From Leptospira idonii (GTDB lineage Bacteria; Spirochaetota; Leptospiria; Leptospirales; Leptospiraceae): a stretch of 64,000 nt of DNA. Numbering within the stretch: the first letter of the stretch is position 1; every line of letters starts with the position of its first letter. Below, one piece after another: positions 26,768-36,455 of this stretch. The translations under genes were made by a program, and so were the position numbers. The notes under the pieces are model-generated. The model was not told the DNA's origin. It did not search any database and saw nothing but the letters and a program-made list of their open reading frames with translations. The stretch covers positions 1 through 64,000 of the forward strand of contig NZ_RQHW01000033.1 in assembly GCF_004770995.1 (NCBI RefSeq). Direction: 5' to 3'.

Positions 26768-28617
26768 ACAAAGTTCCTTGCATCCTGTTGGTGGAAATAA
26801 ATAGAGATGAGTTTTCTTACGTCCAAAATCAGACCTGCTTGTCCGTTCCCCAGTATGGTGCATCCGGCAAGACCGTTTATATTTTTGAAAACGGGAGAAA
26901 TCGGTTTGATGACGATGGATTGATTCCCTAAAATTTGATCGAAAACGATTCCCAGTTTTTTATCTTCATATTCAGCAACGATTACGTAGGTCTCCTTGGG
27001 AGAATCGGGACTTCCCAGAGACGAATCGTTTCCAAATAACAGATCTAAGTCGGCTATAGGTATCATCGTATTTCTATATGGGAACATTCTATTATTTTTA
27101 TATAGTTCGCTGAATTGATCAATAGAAATATAAAAAGTTTCCCGAATATCGATGGAAGGAATGATGAAAAAACCGTCTCCCTTTTTCATCACCATTCCTT
27201 CGATGATCGCCAAGGTGAGAGGAACTCGGATCAGAAAAGTAGTTCCTTGTCCCGGGCTGGATTGAACATCTACGAAACCTTTCAACGCGGAAACATTCTT
27301 TCTGACTACATCGAGACCGACACCTCTTCCTGAAAGATCGGTGACTTCGTTCGCAGTAGAAAAGCCGGGTTGAAATAAAAAATCCCATACTTCTTTATCC
27401 GTCATTTCGGATGTAAGAGAATGGGATGTGAGTCCTTGTTTCACTGCCTTATTGATTATTTTTTCCCGATCCAATCCCTTTCCGTCATCGGAAGCGGAAA
27501 TCCACACTTCTTTTCCCGACTGCATTGCTTCCAGATAGATTTTTCCTACAGGATCTTTTCCTGCTTCTTTTCTGTCTTCCGTCGATTCCAATCCGTGATC
27601 GATCGCATTTCTCAGGATATGAACGAGAGGATCATAAATTTCTTCCACGATGGATTTATCGATTTCCGTCTCTCCTCCGGAGATCAGAAGAACAACTTGT
27701 TTGCCGGTCTTTTTGGAAGTGTCTCGGACAAGTCTTTCCATTCGAGAGAACACTCCCGCAATCGGCACCATTCGCAGACTGAGAGTGATCTCTTGCAGGT
27801 TGCGAACCAGTTTTTTCAACTGGGAAGCTGTTTTGTGAAAATTATCTAGTGTTAGATGAGCAAGATCCGGATGGTTCGTTACCATCGGTTCCGCAATTAC
27901 GATTTCTCCTACGATGTCCAAAAGACTGTCCAGTTTGTCCGTGTCGATTCTGAGATCTTTCTTTTGCGCCTGTTTGGTGGTGGATTGAGAGAGAGGTTGT
28001 TGTATTGGAGCAGGTTCTTCTTTTTGTGCGGGGGCGAATAATCCGAACTCTTCTTCTTTCGGTTCCTCTTTTGTTTGAATAGGAAACAGTCCGAATTCCT
28101 CATTCTCTTCCGGAGATGATGCTGCCGGTTTGAGAAATAAACCGAATTCTTCCGCAGTGATTTGAGTGAGTTTTACCTCTTCGGAAGCTCCGGAAGTTTG
28201 GTTTCTTACTGATTCGTTTTTTGAATTCAATTCCGCTAAAAAGTCCCAATGATTGGGATTATGAAGATCTCCGTCTCCCGGATTCGTTTCCTCTGTATCA
28301 ATTAACTCTCGTAAGATGTCATGAGCTTCCATCAGAAGCTCTAAAGTTTCTACATCCTGAAGTTCAGGATGAACTCTCAAAAAATCCAGAAGGTTTTCCG
28401 CAGCATGTGCGATCTTTACTACCCCGCTTAGACCGAAAAAGCCGGAACTTCCTTTGATCGTATGGAAATGGCGGAATAATGTGTCAAGAGTCGCCCGATC
28501 CGCTTCTTTGGAACTGTTTGCCAATTTTTCAAAATGCAATAGTTCCGTTTCAATGGCGGATAAAAACTCTCTCGCCTCCGCAAGAAACTCTAATACATCG
28601 TTTCTATCCAATTCCAT
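26764..28617 (-). CDS. cheA: Chemotaxis histidine kinase CheA
   Basis: The protein has 617 residues. An Hpt domain occupies about 1-110, with the phosphorylated His52 in FHTIKGSSGFFG. The dimerisation domain begins near residue 221 (LRIDTDKLDSLLDIVGEI). The ATPase has HILRNAIDHGLE (N box), DDGKGLDREKI (G1) and DLSGRGVGLDVV (G2), and a CheW-like domain ends the protein. The linker (about residues 111-220) lacks a clear P2 domain; instead EEFGLF appears three times, at about residues 156, 173 and 189. The gene overlaps cheB by 4 bases and follows cheW by 2 bases. It phosphorylates CheY and CheB proteins in response to receptor state. Confidence 0.94.
   Translation of the reverse strand: MELDRNDVLEFLAEAREFLSAIETELLHFEKLANSSKEADRATLDTLFRHFHTIKGSSGFFGLSGVVKIAHAAENLLDFLRVHPELQDVETLELLMEAHDILRELIDTEETNPGDGDLHNPNHWDFLAELNSKNESVRNQTSGASEEVKLTQITAEEFGLFLKPAASSPEENEEFGLFPIQTKEEPKEEEFGLFAPAQKEEPAPIQQPLSQSTTKQAQKKDLRIDTDKLDSLLDIVGEIVIAEPMVTNHPDLAHLTLDNFHKTASQLKKLVRNLQEITLSLRMVPIAGVFSRMERLVRDTSKKTGKQVVLLISGGETEIDKSIVEEIYDPLVHILRNAIDHGLESTEDRKEAGKDPVGKIYLEAMQSGKEVWISASDDGKGLDREKIINKAVKQGLTSHSLTSEMTDKEVWDFLFQPGFSTANEVTDLSGRGVGLDVVRKNVSALKGFVDVQSSPGQGTTFLIRVPLTLAIIEGMVMKKGDGFFIIPSIDIRETFYISIDQFSELYKNNRMFPYRNTMIPIADLDLLFGNDSSLGSPDSPKETYVIVAEYEDKKLGIVFDQILGNQSIVIKPISPVFKNINGLAGCTILGNGQAGLILDVRKLISIYFHQQDARNFV
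28036..28152 (-). other. Triplicated EEFGLF motif in the CheA linker
   Basis: Within CheA, residues 156-161, 173-178 and 189-194 all read EEFGLF, spaced 16-17 residues apart in an acidic, Pro-rich and probably disordered linker. The spacer sequences between them differ, so the hexapeptide seems specifically conserved. It replaces the region where many CheA proteins have the CheY/CheB-binding P2 domain. A docking function is inferred, not shown. Confidence 0.7.
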
Positions 28618-28619
28618 AA

Positions 28620-29075
28620 TTACGATTGAGGGATTTGTTTGGCCAGAGTCGTTTCATCATCGGATAGGATTTTTGTGATATCGATGATGATTTTTACTTC
28701 GTCACCGATCCTTCCCGTGGCGGTGATGAATCTACTGGCAAGACTGTCGCCGATTTTGGGAGCGGGATCGATATGGTCTTTAAGAATACGAGTAACTTCG
28801 TTCACTTTGTCCACAATCAGTCCGATCACCAGATCTTCCCATTGAACGAGTAAAACACAGGTTCTGTCATGATAGGCGATGGGTTCCATCAGAAAACGAA
28901 GCCTCATGTCCAAAACGGGAATCACCTTCCCTCTTAGGTTGATGACTCCCTTTAAAAAACTGATCGTCCCGGGAATGGTAGTGATCGGAGGAAGGGCAAG
29001 AATCTCCACCAGATGCCTGACTTCAAAAGCATAATCTTTGTTATCTAAAGAGAAAGTAAGATACAGATTTTCCAT
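28620..29075 (-). CDS. cheW: Chemotaxis adaptor CheW
   Basis: CheW couples receptors to CheA in the polar signalling array. I place the start at ATG 29075, because AAGGAAG lies 7 bases before it and MENLYLTFSLDNKDYAF is a typical CheW N-terminus; an upstream ATG at 29123 adds 16 residues. The 151-residue protein is a single CheW domain with the hallmark GVINLRGKVIPVLDMRLRF and a later EVTRILKDHIDPAP segment. It sits between the MCP gene and cheA, which matches its role. Confidence 0.92.
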   Translation of the reverse strand: MENLYLTFSLDNKDYAFEVRHLVEILALPPITTIPGTISFLKGVINLRGKVIPVLDMRLRFLMEPIAYHDRTCVLLVQWEDLVIGLIVDKVNEVTRILKDHIDPAPKIGDSLASRFITATGRIGDEVKIIIDITKILSDDETTLAKQIPQS

Positions 29076-29137
29076 CGTATCTTCCTTCGTCTCTTCTTCC
29101 CATGTTTTTGCGAATTGAGTCATGTTTCTAAATGCCT

Positions 29138-30895
29138 TTAGAGGACGATCTCATGTCTTTCCATTCGTACCAGTGCCGTAGAAGTTTCTTTGGTATCCTT
29201 CAATTTGAATCCTAAAATGACGGATCTCATTATCTCCACCTGACGTTTCAAAGTCTCGCTGGAAGCGGCCACTTCCTCGGCGGAAGCGGCTGTTGTTGAA
29301 GTAACTGTTGTTACTTGATCTATTCCTTGAGTGATCTGAAGAACGGCCGATTTTTGTTCATTGATGGAAAGTGCGATTTCGTTTGTGATTCTATTTACGC
29401 CTTCCGCACTCTGAGTGATTTTTTCGAGCACATCCGCCGTTTTTTCCGTGGCTAGATTTCCTATTTTTACCTTTTTAAGAGAGGTTTCTATAAGAGATGT
29501 GGTTTCATCTGCCGCCCCTGCGCTTTTTTGCGCCAGGTTTCTTACTTCTTCTGCGACGACTGCGAAACCTTTTCCGTGTTGTCCTGCTCTCGCTGCTTCT
29601 ACTGCCGCATTTAACGCAAGTATATTGGTTTGAAAGGCGATGTCGTTGATCACTTTATTGATTTTCGAAATTTGTTCGAATGAGGAACTGATCTCCTGCA
29701 TGGCGCTGATGAGTTCCTGCATCTTTGCATTTCCCTCGTCCGCTTGTTTTGCGGTGACCTGGGAGAGTTGGGTCATTCGTTCTACATTTTCAGCATTCGA
29801 TAAAAAGCTGTTACCGATTTGAGTCAAAGTGGCTGAAATCTCTTCTACGGCGCTTGCTTGTTCGCTGGCAGCTTCGGAAAGGGAAGTGCTGGCATCCGTC
29901 AATTGTTGAGCTCCAATATCCACTTCTTGGGAGGAAAAATGAAGTTTTTCAACGATTTCGGAAAGATTACGGAGCATTAGATGGAGACTTTTTCCTAAAA
30001 CATCCTTATCCGATTTCAGGGAAACGGAAGAAGTGAGATCACTTGTGGAGATTCTTTCCAAAACATTGGCTCTCTCTCTGATAAAGTCAACTAACTCAGA
30101 AAAGGCGTCTGCAAGGATTTTAATTTCGTTCTTTTTTACGATCGATTCCTTGTTTTTTCCTACCTGATCCAGAAGATCCTGAGATAGGCTTACATTCAAG
30201 TCCCCGATCGCAATCGTTTTTGCTGCGGCAACGATCTCTTTCATCGGGTTTGCAATGGCTGCGGACATTGTGTACGCAATCCAAAGAACGAATAAAAACG
30301 ATACACCTATCGTAGTGAAAAAGATATAAATCGAAGTTTTGTAATCTTCTTCGGATTTGAGATATTCTTCCTTTGCAACCACAAGCTGGATGCGAATCAA
30401 TTGGTCCAAATGATTGGTGAGCGGTTCAAAGATGGGATACATGTCTTCTGCGACAAATCTATCGAATTCCGCCTCGTTTTTTGTGATGAGGAGGGTTTCC
30501 AAACGTTTCACTCCCTTCTTCAAAGGAGGAAATTCGTCTTCCATCTTAGCGATCACTTCCTTCTCCGCATCCACCAGGTAGGTTCCTAGATATTCTTTCC
30601 AAACCCTGTCCGCTTTCGCTTCGGACTCCCGAATGGAAGTTAGGGCATCTTCGTAGGATAACTTTTTGCTTTTTGCCTTATTGGCAGCATCGATCATACC
30701 GATGAGGTAAGCGTCCGAAACATCCTTGATTTGGCTGATCGGAACGACCCTGTCCGCATATACGGAATGAAGTGTTCCTAGGATTTTATCGGTGGTCCAA
30801 AGGGAGATTCCTCCGATGAGCAGCATAAATAGGAGAGATACTAAAAAACCGATCAGCAGACGTGCACGAATTCTTAAATTTTTGAACCAGGTCAT
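29138..30895 (-). CDS. Methyl-accepting chemotaxis protein
   Basis: I place the start at ATG 30895, because GGGGA precedes it closely and the alternative ATG at 30931 falls inside a good promoter. This gives 585 residues. A first TM segment (about residues 9-34) is followed by a helical sensor of the four-helix-bundle type, a second TM (about 188-210), a HAMP domain and a signalling domain. The tip reads [20 protein letters not shown], typical of MCPs. The C-terminus (RHEIVL) has no NWETF-like CheR tether. It is the first gene of the che operon, so it probably feeds the linked CheA. The stimulus is unknown. Confidence 0.92.
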   Translation of the reverse strand: MTWFKNLRIRARLLIGFLVSLLFMLLIGGISLWTTDKILGTLHSVYADRVVPISQIKDVSDAYLIGMIDAANKAKSKKLSYEDALTSIRESEAKADRVWKEYLGTYLVDAEKEVIAKMEDEFPPLKKGVKRLETLLITKNEAEFDRFVAEDMYPIFEPLTNHLDQLIRIQLVVAKEEYLKSEEDYKTSIYIFFTTIGVSFLFVLWIAYTMSAAIANPMKEIVAAAKTIAIGDLNVSLSQDLLDQVGKNKESIVKKNEIKILADAFSELVDFIRERANVLERISTSDLTSSVSLKSDKDVLGKSLHLMLRNLSEIVEKLHFSSQEVDIGAQQLTDASTSLSEAASEQASAVEEISATLTQIGNSFLSNAENVERMTQLSQVTAKQADEGNAKMQELISAMQEISSSFEQISKINKVINDIAFQTNILALNAAVEAARAGQHGKGFAVVAEEVRNLAQKSAGAADETTSLIETSLKKVKIGNLATEKTADVLEKITQSAEGVNRITNEIALSINEQKSAVLQITQGIDQVTTVTSTTAASAEEVAASSETLKRQVEIMRSVILGFKLKDTKETSTALVRMERHEIVL

Positions 30896-30922
30896 TCCAT
30901 TGTCCCCAAAGAGAATGGCAAG

Positions 30923-30950
30923 ATTATTCATAGATTTTTGAAAATGTCAA
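30923..30950 (-). promoter_or_regulatory. Likely sigma-70 promoter of the che operon
   Basis: On the minus strand a perfect TTGACA (30945-30950) is followed after 16 bases by AATAAT (30923-30928). Transcription would begin about 10 bases upstream of the GGGGA ribosome-binding site of the MCP gene. This placement excludes the upstream ATG at 30931 as the start. It is the best match to a housekeeping promoter I found in the window. Confidence 0.55.
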
Positions 30951-31007
30951 TCCATTGAAGGCGGGATTTGGAATTTTAATTTATCAATTTATTATTTAAG
31001 GAAAACT

Positions 31008-32351
31008 CTAAAAAGTTGCCGTATAACCAATGCTAAAATAAAACAAAAACTGGGGAATCTTCTGAAGTGTGAACTTTTCCCTGGCCCAAATTTTGGCTAC
31101 GGAATCCAAAGCGGGGTTTCCTGACTGAAAAGAATCGATTGTGTTCAGTATATAAGAATTGACCGGTCCATACATTTTGTTTGGATTCGGAACCAGTCCG
31201 TCTTCCGACGTTCTGTTCCAGGAAGCTCTGCCAGGATCTCCTCCTGCGAAACCATAATAATTGTTCGAGTCCCAAAGGTATAAATCGGGTCTGTAGATAT
31301 TGACTGCTTTTAGGAAAAATTGCCCGAAATGAAATGTGACTGAGCTGGTTATGTCTTGTATCCCGCTTCTATTGTCCAATGCATTGTTTCCCATCGCATA
31401 ACCTACGTTGACAGAGGGTTGAATGCGGAAGAATTTTTCCTTTCTGAATTCGTGATTCATTTGGAAGGAAACGTAATTTCTTCCGGTCATATACCCTCCG
31501 TTTTCCGTGGAATACTGTGTGAAGTACGAAAGGGTCGGAGACAAAGATCGTAAGAAAGGAAGCTTCCAGACGATGAAGTATTCGTGCCAGGTGAGTCTTG
31601 TGATCGCATTTCTATTGTTTGCGTTCATTGTGTTCGGACCGTAAGGGAATCCCGTCCCTCCTGCGGCATAGGGGTTGGCGGTTTGCGTTCCGGAAGGAAG
31701 TAAAAAGGAAGGCGATTTATGAAATGTATTATAAAACCAAATCCCTCCCGAAAATTGTCCGAACTTAGTGGCATCGAAATGGTATGTGAATACCACGAAA
31801 AGTCCGTCGGAACGTTTCATCCCGTTCGGTTCTTTGTAGGGGGCTACATCTTTTCCGGGAACTCTGCTTCCGCATTCCGCTAAATTTCCTCCCATTCCCA
31901 TGGCTCCCGATTGTAAGGTTTGTGCGCATAGGTCTTGGTTGTGAGGATCCCAATTCGATTTATCTTCTCCTAAATAAGAGGGTCCGACTCCCCCCGAACC
32001 GGACTGGAACAATCGTTTGTCGGAATCCCTGTCTTCTCTTTGGTTCAGTTGGAAGTTTCCGAAGAGTTGCAATTGGAATTTTCTATCGTGAGAGAAAAAA
32101 TCTACCGTAGGTTGAAAAGCGGGAGCATAAGTGAAACTTTCATAAGAATCGCCGTTTCTTCTTTTTAAACTTTCCCCTGCCAGTGAGTTTCCTCTCCAAA
32201 GAAAGTCCGTTACGATTTCGGAAGTGAACTCGACGATCATCTCCTTTTTATCGGAGGAAGGTTCTTGTTTTTCCTTAGTATCTTCACCTAATAAAGAAAA
32301 GTTGACCAAACAAAAAGAAAGAAGGAATAGAATTCTTTTTGTTTGTTGCAT
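31008..32351 (-). CDS. Putative outer-membrane beta-barrel protein
   Basis: The ATG at 32351 follows AGGAAAG by 13 bases and begins a signal peptide (QQTKRILFLLSFCLVNFSLLG). A TTG at 32390 would add 13 residues. The 447-residue mature region is rich in aromatic residues and alternating strands, for example FGQFSGGIWFYNTFHK, and ends in YTATF, with the C-terminal phenylalanine typical of outer-membrane barrels. The segment around GSGGVGPSYLG to VPGKDV has several Cys and Gly residues and could be an extracellular loop. No specific family is recognised; a porin-like role is only inferred. Confidence 0.65.
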   Translation of the reverse strand: MQQTKRILFLLSFCLVNFSLLGEDTKEKQEPSSDKKEMIVEFTSEIVTDFLWRGNSLAGESLKRRNGDSYESFTYAPAFQPTVDFFSHDRKFQLQLFGNFQLNQREDRDSDKRLFQSGSGGVGPSYLGEDKSNWDPHNQDLCAQTLQSGAMGMGGNLAECGSRVPGKDVAPYKEPNGMKRSDGLFVVFTYHFDATKFGQFSGGIWFYNTFHKSPSFLLPSGTQTANPYAAGGTGFPYGPNTMNANNRNAITRLTWHEYFIVWKLPFLRSLSPTLSYFTQYSTENGGYMTGRNYVSFQMNHEFRKEKFFRIQPSVNVGYAMGNNALDNRSGIQDITSSVTFHFGQFFLKAVNIYRPDLYLWDSNNYYGFAGGDPGRASWNRTSEDGLVPNPNKMYGPVNSYILNTIDSFQSGNPALDSVAKIWAREKFTLQKIPQFLFYFSIGYTATF

Positions 32352-32395
32352 CGGGACTGAATCTTTCCTAAGATATAAATTTTCGATCAAAAAAT

Positions 32396-33430
32396 TTACG
32401 GAAGAACCTTGAAAATTTTATCGAAAAATTCCCTGGGCCTTCTTCCGTTTTCTTCAGTGATTCCGTTTTTGAAGATTTGTTTTTTTTTCCCTTGTGATAA
32501 AAGATAAATTTCATAAGGTTTTTTCTGTAAAATCACATGCACATAAGAAACATAAGAATCCGCGAACGTATCGTCCGCATTAGTTGAAGAATAAAGAGTG
32601 ACGAAGGGAGTGTTTTTCAGTTTGCGATAGAGGTTGAGTCCTTCCGGTGCCAATCTGATCTTTTTGTCCCCGTAGAAACGTATCGTTTTTCTTTCTTGGA
32701 AAAAACCGGAATCGAATTCCGATTCGTTTTCTCCGATCCAGATACCTTGAAAAAAAGGAAAGGATCTGAAGTCTCTTTCTTTCAAGGAGTAGTCCGGTGC
32801 ATGATTTCCTAAAACCGCAAGGATATGTCCGAATTCATGTAATAGTATGAAGGAAAGAGCGGCACTGATCGTATCTTTATCTTCCTCTTCGATTCGTAAA
32901 TGAAGAGTGTTGTTTGCATCTTCCTGAAAAACAGTGTTTTCTTTAAAGCTGGCCCAATCGTTCGCCTTTCTGTTCAGAAAGTCTGTATCTAAGAAGATAA
33001 TTCCCCCTATCGGTTTTTTTCCATCTCGTATAATTCCGGTTAAACCTGTTGATCCCAGTTTGCGCACGAAATAAATTCCATAAACGAATTCGTCGAACTG
33101 ACGGTTGACTGCATCGGGGAGAGTCGCGCGCACTTCGCTCAATAATTTTTTGAATTCTTCCTCTTGAGAAGATTTTTCCGGAACATCTTTGAACCCGTCG
33201 ATCGCATTGATTGAAGTAAGAGTCTTTTGATGGATTTCATCCAGCGGATAGGCTCTTTCATTCCATCTTTCCGGAAGAGGAATGGATAAGGATTGTTTTT
33301 GCAGCCCAGGATCTTCCGCACTCCAGGATGCATAAGGGTTGGGAGAAAATCGGGGAGCGGAGGGACTACAAGCTTGTAAAATCAGGATTCCCGAAAAAAC
33401 GTAGAATAAGGTGCGATTTTTTTTTCTCAT
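32396..33430 (-). CDS. HExxH metalloprotease-like lipoprotein
   Basis: The ATG at 33430 begins a lipoprotein signal peptide ending in ILQAC, with the Cys at residue 21; the frame is open further upstream. The 344-residue protein carries HEFGH at about residues 198-202, a zinc-protease motif. A later NADDTFADSYVSY (C-terminal third) could supply the third ligand, as in several bacterial lipoproteins of unknown substrate. The divergent gene at 33471 starts 40 bases away, so two promoters must be packed or shared there. The fold is inferred from the motif only. Confidence 0.65.
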   Translation of the reverse strand: MRKKNRTLFYVFSGILILQACSPSAPRFSPNPYASWSAEDPGLQKQSLSIPLPERWNERAYPLDEIHQKTLTSINAIDGFKDVPEKSSQEEEFKKLLSEVRATLPDAVNRQFDEFVYGIYFVRKLGSTGLTGIIRDGKKPIGGIIFLDTDFLNRKANDWASFKENTVFQEDANNTLHLRIEEEDKDTISAALSFILLHEFGHILAVLGNHAPDYSLKERDFRSFPFFQGIWIGENESEFDSGFFQERKTIRFYGDKKIRLAPEGLNLYRKLKNTPFVTLYSSTNADDTFADSYVSYVHVILQKKPYEIYLLSQGKKKQIFKNGITEENGRRPREFFDKIFKVLP

Positions 33431-33470
33431 ATCGTTGGCGGTCAGGAAAGTATTCCGAGAATTTAACATA

Positions 33471-33812
33471 ATGATCAGGATCTTGGGACTTTGTCTGTTT
33501 CTTTTTTGTCCGATTTTGGCCCAGTCCAATCCTTGGAATCGGCTTCCCCATGTGAGGGTTCTCTCTAGAAAGGAAGTCAGTCATATCGTTTTAGAAGCCA
33601 GACCGGATCATTTCAGAGTGACCCTTCTTGTTTCGGAAAGGTATCCTTACAATTATAAATCTCTTTCCCATCCTTTTTTCTTTCGTATGGAAGATGAGAA
33701 AAAAGCGATGGAACTTGCGAATACAATGGACAAGTATTTGGATTCGGGCAAGTCTTTCACCATCACCCTAAAAGGGTCCGAGATCAGTCATCTGCTGTGG
33801 GGAGAGCCGTAA
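33471..33812 (+). CDS. Small secreted protein of unknown function
   Basis: I place the start at ATG 33471, which gives a clean signal peptide (MIRILGLCLFLFCPILAQS) and 113 residues in total. The frame is open back to 33411, but that would overlap the divergent gene. The mature part is basic and has no family I recognise. It ends directly against the TTG start of the PP2C phosphatase, so the two are probably translated together and may act together at the envelope. Confidence 0.6.
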   Translation: MIRILGLCLFLFCPILAQSNPWNRLPHVRVLSRKEVSHIVLEARPDHFRVTLLVSERYPYNYKSLSHPFFFRMEDEKKAMELANTMDKYLDSGKSFTITLKGSEISHLLWGEP

Positions 33813-35177
33813 TTGTCCCAAACTCTGTATAAATACTTTCACGATCTTTTTAAGAAACCCAATCGAACCGATTTCGAAATCATACAACTAGTAGAGCTAA
33901 AATATGATAGGGAATATATCTTTTATACCTTTATCATACATTTCATCGCTTACTTTCTTTTGATCCTCCCTCCTTTCTTTTCGTTTCGCGCAGAAGTGCT
34001 TCCCTATCTTCTGGGAATCACGATTGCAAGACTGGTTTTACTTCTCCAAAGTTATACAAAAATCGTTAACCTTGGTTTTGTGATCTATGTGAGCGGTTTT
34101 ATCGCAGACGCTCTTTTGTACATTGCGATCGCTTATTCCATTCACAAAATTCCCAGTCTGGAAAACTATTATCTGGCGAATGCTTATTTGATGGTATTCA
34201 TCATTCCGATTCTGCTCTTCAGTTTTCGAGTGCAAAGATCCGCATGTTTGTATCCCGGTTTTTTTCTGATTCTGTTTCATTGCGTTTATATTTATTTTTT
34301 GCCGGACGTATTTTGGGACGAAACCACTCATTTCTCCAAAATTTTTCCCATCATTACTTTTGCGGGAACATCTTTGGTGGGAAGCGTCTTCATTCTGAAC
34401 AAAAGAAAGAACATCACCGACTTGTACCGGTTATCCGAAGAAAGAAGATACATCCAGCAGGAATTGGAACTTGCTAAAAAAGTGCAGGACGCCCTTTTTC
34501 CGAAGGACCTGGATATCAACGGTTTAAAATATAAGTATTATCGAAAGAACCCGAATCTCATAGGGGGAGACTTTTTCGATTTCGTACAACTCAGGGAAGG
34601 CAACGTAGGAGTTTTTCTCACGGATGTGGCCGGTCATGGAATTTCTTCCGCCATGGTCGCTTCCATCATGAAAGTACTCGTCTCTACCATTCCTTATCGT
34701 TTTAAACTTTCTCCTTCCAAACTTTTGGAATACCTGGACGAAAGACTTGCGAAAGATCTGAACAAATACCACGCTTCTGCCATCTATGTATTTTTCGATT
34801 TCATAGAAAAAAAGATGAACATAGGAAATGCGGGCCATCCTTATATCATTCACTGCCCTAAAGACGGTTCCTTCCAAGAGATAGAAACGGAAGGGGCCAT
34901 TTTGGGATTCAATATCCGTTCTCCCATCGTTTACGAAAAAATAATGGAGTTTCAATCGGGAGATCGTTTCGTCATTTATACGGACGGACTCATCGAATCC
35001 ACCACATCGAAAGGAGTGGAATTGGGTGCGGACGGTTTTCTGCAAATCCTCAATAAAAACAAGGAATTGCGTAAACTGCAAGATCTGGAAATTTCCATTC
35101 TGCACGAGCTTAAGTCGGAATTCGGGATCGAATCTTTTTCAGATGACACTATGTTTTTATTATTAGAAGTAGACTAA
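33813..35177 (+). CDS. Membrane PP2C phosphatase of the RsbU/SpoIIE type
   Basis: The TTG at 33813 immediately follows the previous stop codon. About residues 35-205 contain six hydrophobic segments. A short coiled coil (about 210-232) leads into a PPM/SpoIIE-type phosphatase with metal-site motifs GGDFFDF, LTDVAGHG, GNAGHP, YTDGLIES and SDDTMFLLLE. Such enzymes dephosphorylate STAS proteins in partner switching. A STAS protein is encoded at 3890-4231, 30 kb away. Whether the two interact cannot be told. The membrane part may sense a signal. Confidence 0.88.
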   Translation: MSQTLYKYFHDLFKKPNRTDFEIIQLVELKYDREYIFYTFIIHFIAYFLLILPPFFSFRAEVLPYLLGITIARLVLLLQSYTKIVNLGFVIYVSGFIADALLYIAIAYSIHKIPSLENYYLANAYLMVFIIPILLFSFRVQRSACLYPGFFLILFHCVYIYFLPDVFWDETTHFSKIFPIITFAGTSLVGSVFILNKRKNITDLYRLSEERRYIQQELELAKKVQDALFPKDLDINGLKYKYYRKNPNLIGGDFFDFVQLREGNVGVFLTDVAGHGISSAMVASIMKVLVSTIPYRFKLSPSKLLEYLDERLAKDLNKYHASAIYVFFDFIEKKMNIGNAGHPYIIHCPKDGSFQEIETEGAILGFNIRSPIVYEKIMEFQSGDRFVIYTDGLIESTTSKGVELGADGFLQILNKNKELRKLQDLEISILHELKSEFGIESFSDDTMFLLLEVD

Positions 35178-35193
35178 ACAACGGAGAAATATT

Positions 35194-35964
35194 TTGCCTT
35201 TTATAGAGATTCAAAAGAAAACAAACTATGCTTTGGTGACCATCAAAAGACCGGAAGCATTGAATGCACTCAATGACCAAGTGATTTCCGAAATCGGAAC
35301 TACAATCGACGCTTTGGAATCCGACACTTCCATCCGCGCCTTCATCCTTACCGGAGAAGGAAAGGCGTTCGTAGCAGGCGCAGACATCGCCAAAATGAAA
35401 GAGTTCGGGGAAAGCCAAGGAAGAGAATTTTCCGAGTTAGGCCAAAAGGTATTTAGAAAATTAGAATTATCTTCATTAGTTTCCATCGCTGCTATCAACG
35501 GTTTTTCTTTGGGAGGAGGTTTGGAACTGGCTCTGGCTTGTGACATTCGTTTTGCTTCTCAAAATGCGAAATTGGGTCTTCCTGAAGTTTCTTTGGGGCT
35601 GCTTCCCGGTTTCGGAGGTTCACAAAGACTTCCTAGAATCATCGGGGTGGGACGCGCCAGCGAGCTGATCTTCAGCGGAGACATGATCGGGGCGGAAGAA
35701 GCTTTCCGATTAGGCATTGTTAATCGAGTCACTTCTCCTGAGGAATTGTTACCTGAGTCCGAAAAATTAATTGCTACGATTTTATCGAGAGGGCCTAATG
35801 CAATCAAGGCCGCAAAGATGGCAATCCGCCAGGGAATCGAAACGAATTTGGACCGCGGATTGGAATGGGAAAAACAGCTATTCGGCGGTCGTTTTTCCGA
35901 TGCGGAAACCAAAGAAGGTTTAGGTGCCTTTTTGGAAAAAAGAAAACCCAATTTCGGAGGTTAG
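35194..35964 (+). CDS. Enoyl-CoA hydratase/isomerase (crotonase family)
   Basis: This 256-residue protein starts at TTG 35194, preceded by GGAG. The oxyanion-hole segments are visible: AFVAGADIAKM and NGFSLGGGLELALACD. LGLPEVSLGLLPGFGGSQRL carries the Glu position typical of hydratases, and the C-terminal SRGPNAIKAAKMAI fits the family. It probably hydrates trans-2-enoyl-CoA in beta-oxidation or a related path, which matters in leptospires because they live on fatty acids. The substrate chain length is not evident. Confidence 0.88.
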   Translation: MPFIEIQKKTNYALVTIKRPEALNALNDQVISEIGTTIDALESDTSIRAFILTGEGKAFVAGADIAKMKEFGESQGREFSELGQKVFRKLELSSLVSIAAINGFSLGGGLELALACDIRFASQNAKLGLPEVSLGLLPGFGGSQRLPRIIGVGRASELIFSGDMIGAEEAFRLGIVNRVTSPEELLPESEKLIATILSRGPNAIKAAKMAIRQGIETNLDRGLEWEKQLFGGRFSDAETKEGLGAFLEKRKPNFGG

Positions 35965-35967
35965 ATT

Positions 35968-36423
35968 ATGCTTCGCAGGGTCGTGATTCTATTTATTTTC
36001 GGACTATTTTACCAATGTAGTCCAACTGATTCCGCTCCTGTTCAAACAGAAACCATCTTCGGATCGATCGGAGATCGTTCCTTAAAACTGGAAGTTGCGA
36101 ACAATCCAAGCACTAGAGCTGTGGGTTTGATGCATCGAACTCGTTTGGGTGAGGATGAGGGCATGTTGTTCGTTTTCCCGAAAGAAGAATATCTTTCCTT
36201 TTGGATGAAAAACACTTTGATCCCTCTTACTTTGGGGTATTTCAGCGAAGATATGCGTTTGTTGGAAACCCACGATATGACTCCCAATCAAACGAAAGAA
36301 GTGTACAATTCCATGAAACCCGCCAAATATGCGTTGGAAGTGAACCTGGGTTGGTTTGCAAAAAACAAAATCGGGAAGGATGCAGTTCTGCTTTTGGAGA
36401 AGAAAATTTCCGCTAGAGATTAA
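35968..36423 (+). CDS. DUF192 lipoprotein
   Basis: This 151-residue protein begins 3 bases after the crotonase gene. The signal peptide ends in LFYQC, with the lipid-bearing Cys at residue 17. The rest is a DUF192 domain, with RAVGLMHRTRLGEDEGMLFV and SFWMKNTLIPL as the conserved core. Family members are small periplasmic or membrane-anchored proteins of unknown biochemical role. The family call is strong and the function is open. Confidence 0.85.
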   Translation: MLRRVVILFIFGLFYQCSPTDSAPVQTETIFGSIGDRSLKLEVANNPSTRAVGLMHRTRLGEDEGMLFVFPKEEYLSFWMKNTLIPLTLGYFSEDMRLLETHDMTPNQTKEVYNSMKPAKYALEVNLGWFAKNKIGKDAVLLLEKKISARD

Positions 36424-36455
36424 CCAAAAATCCCTTCTTTTTACTTGAATACAAA

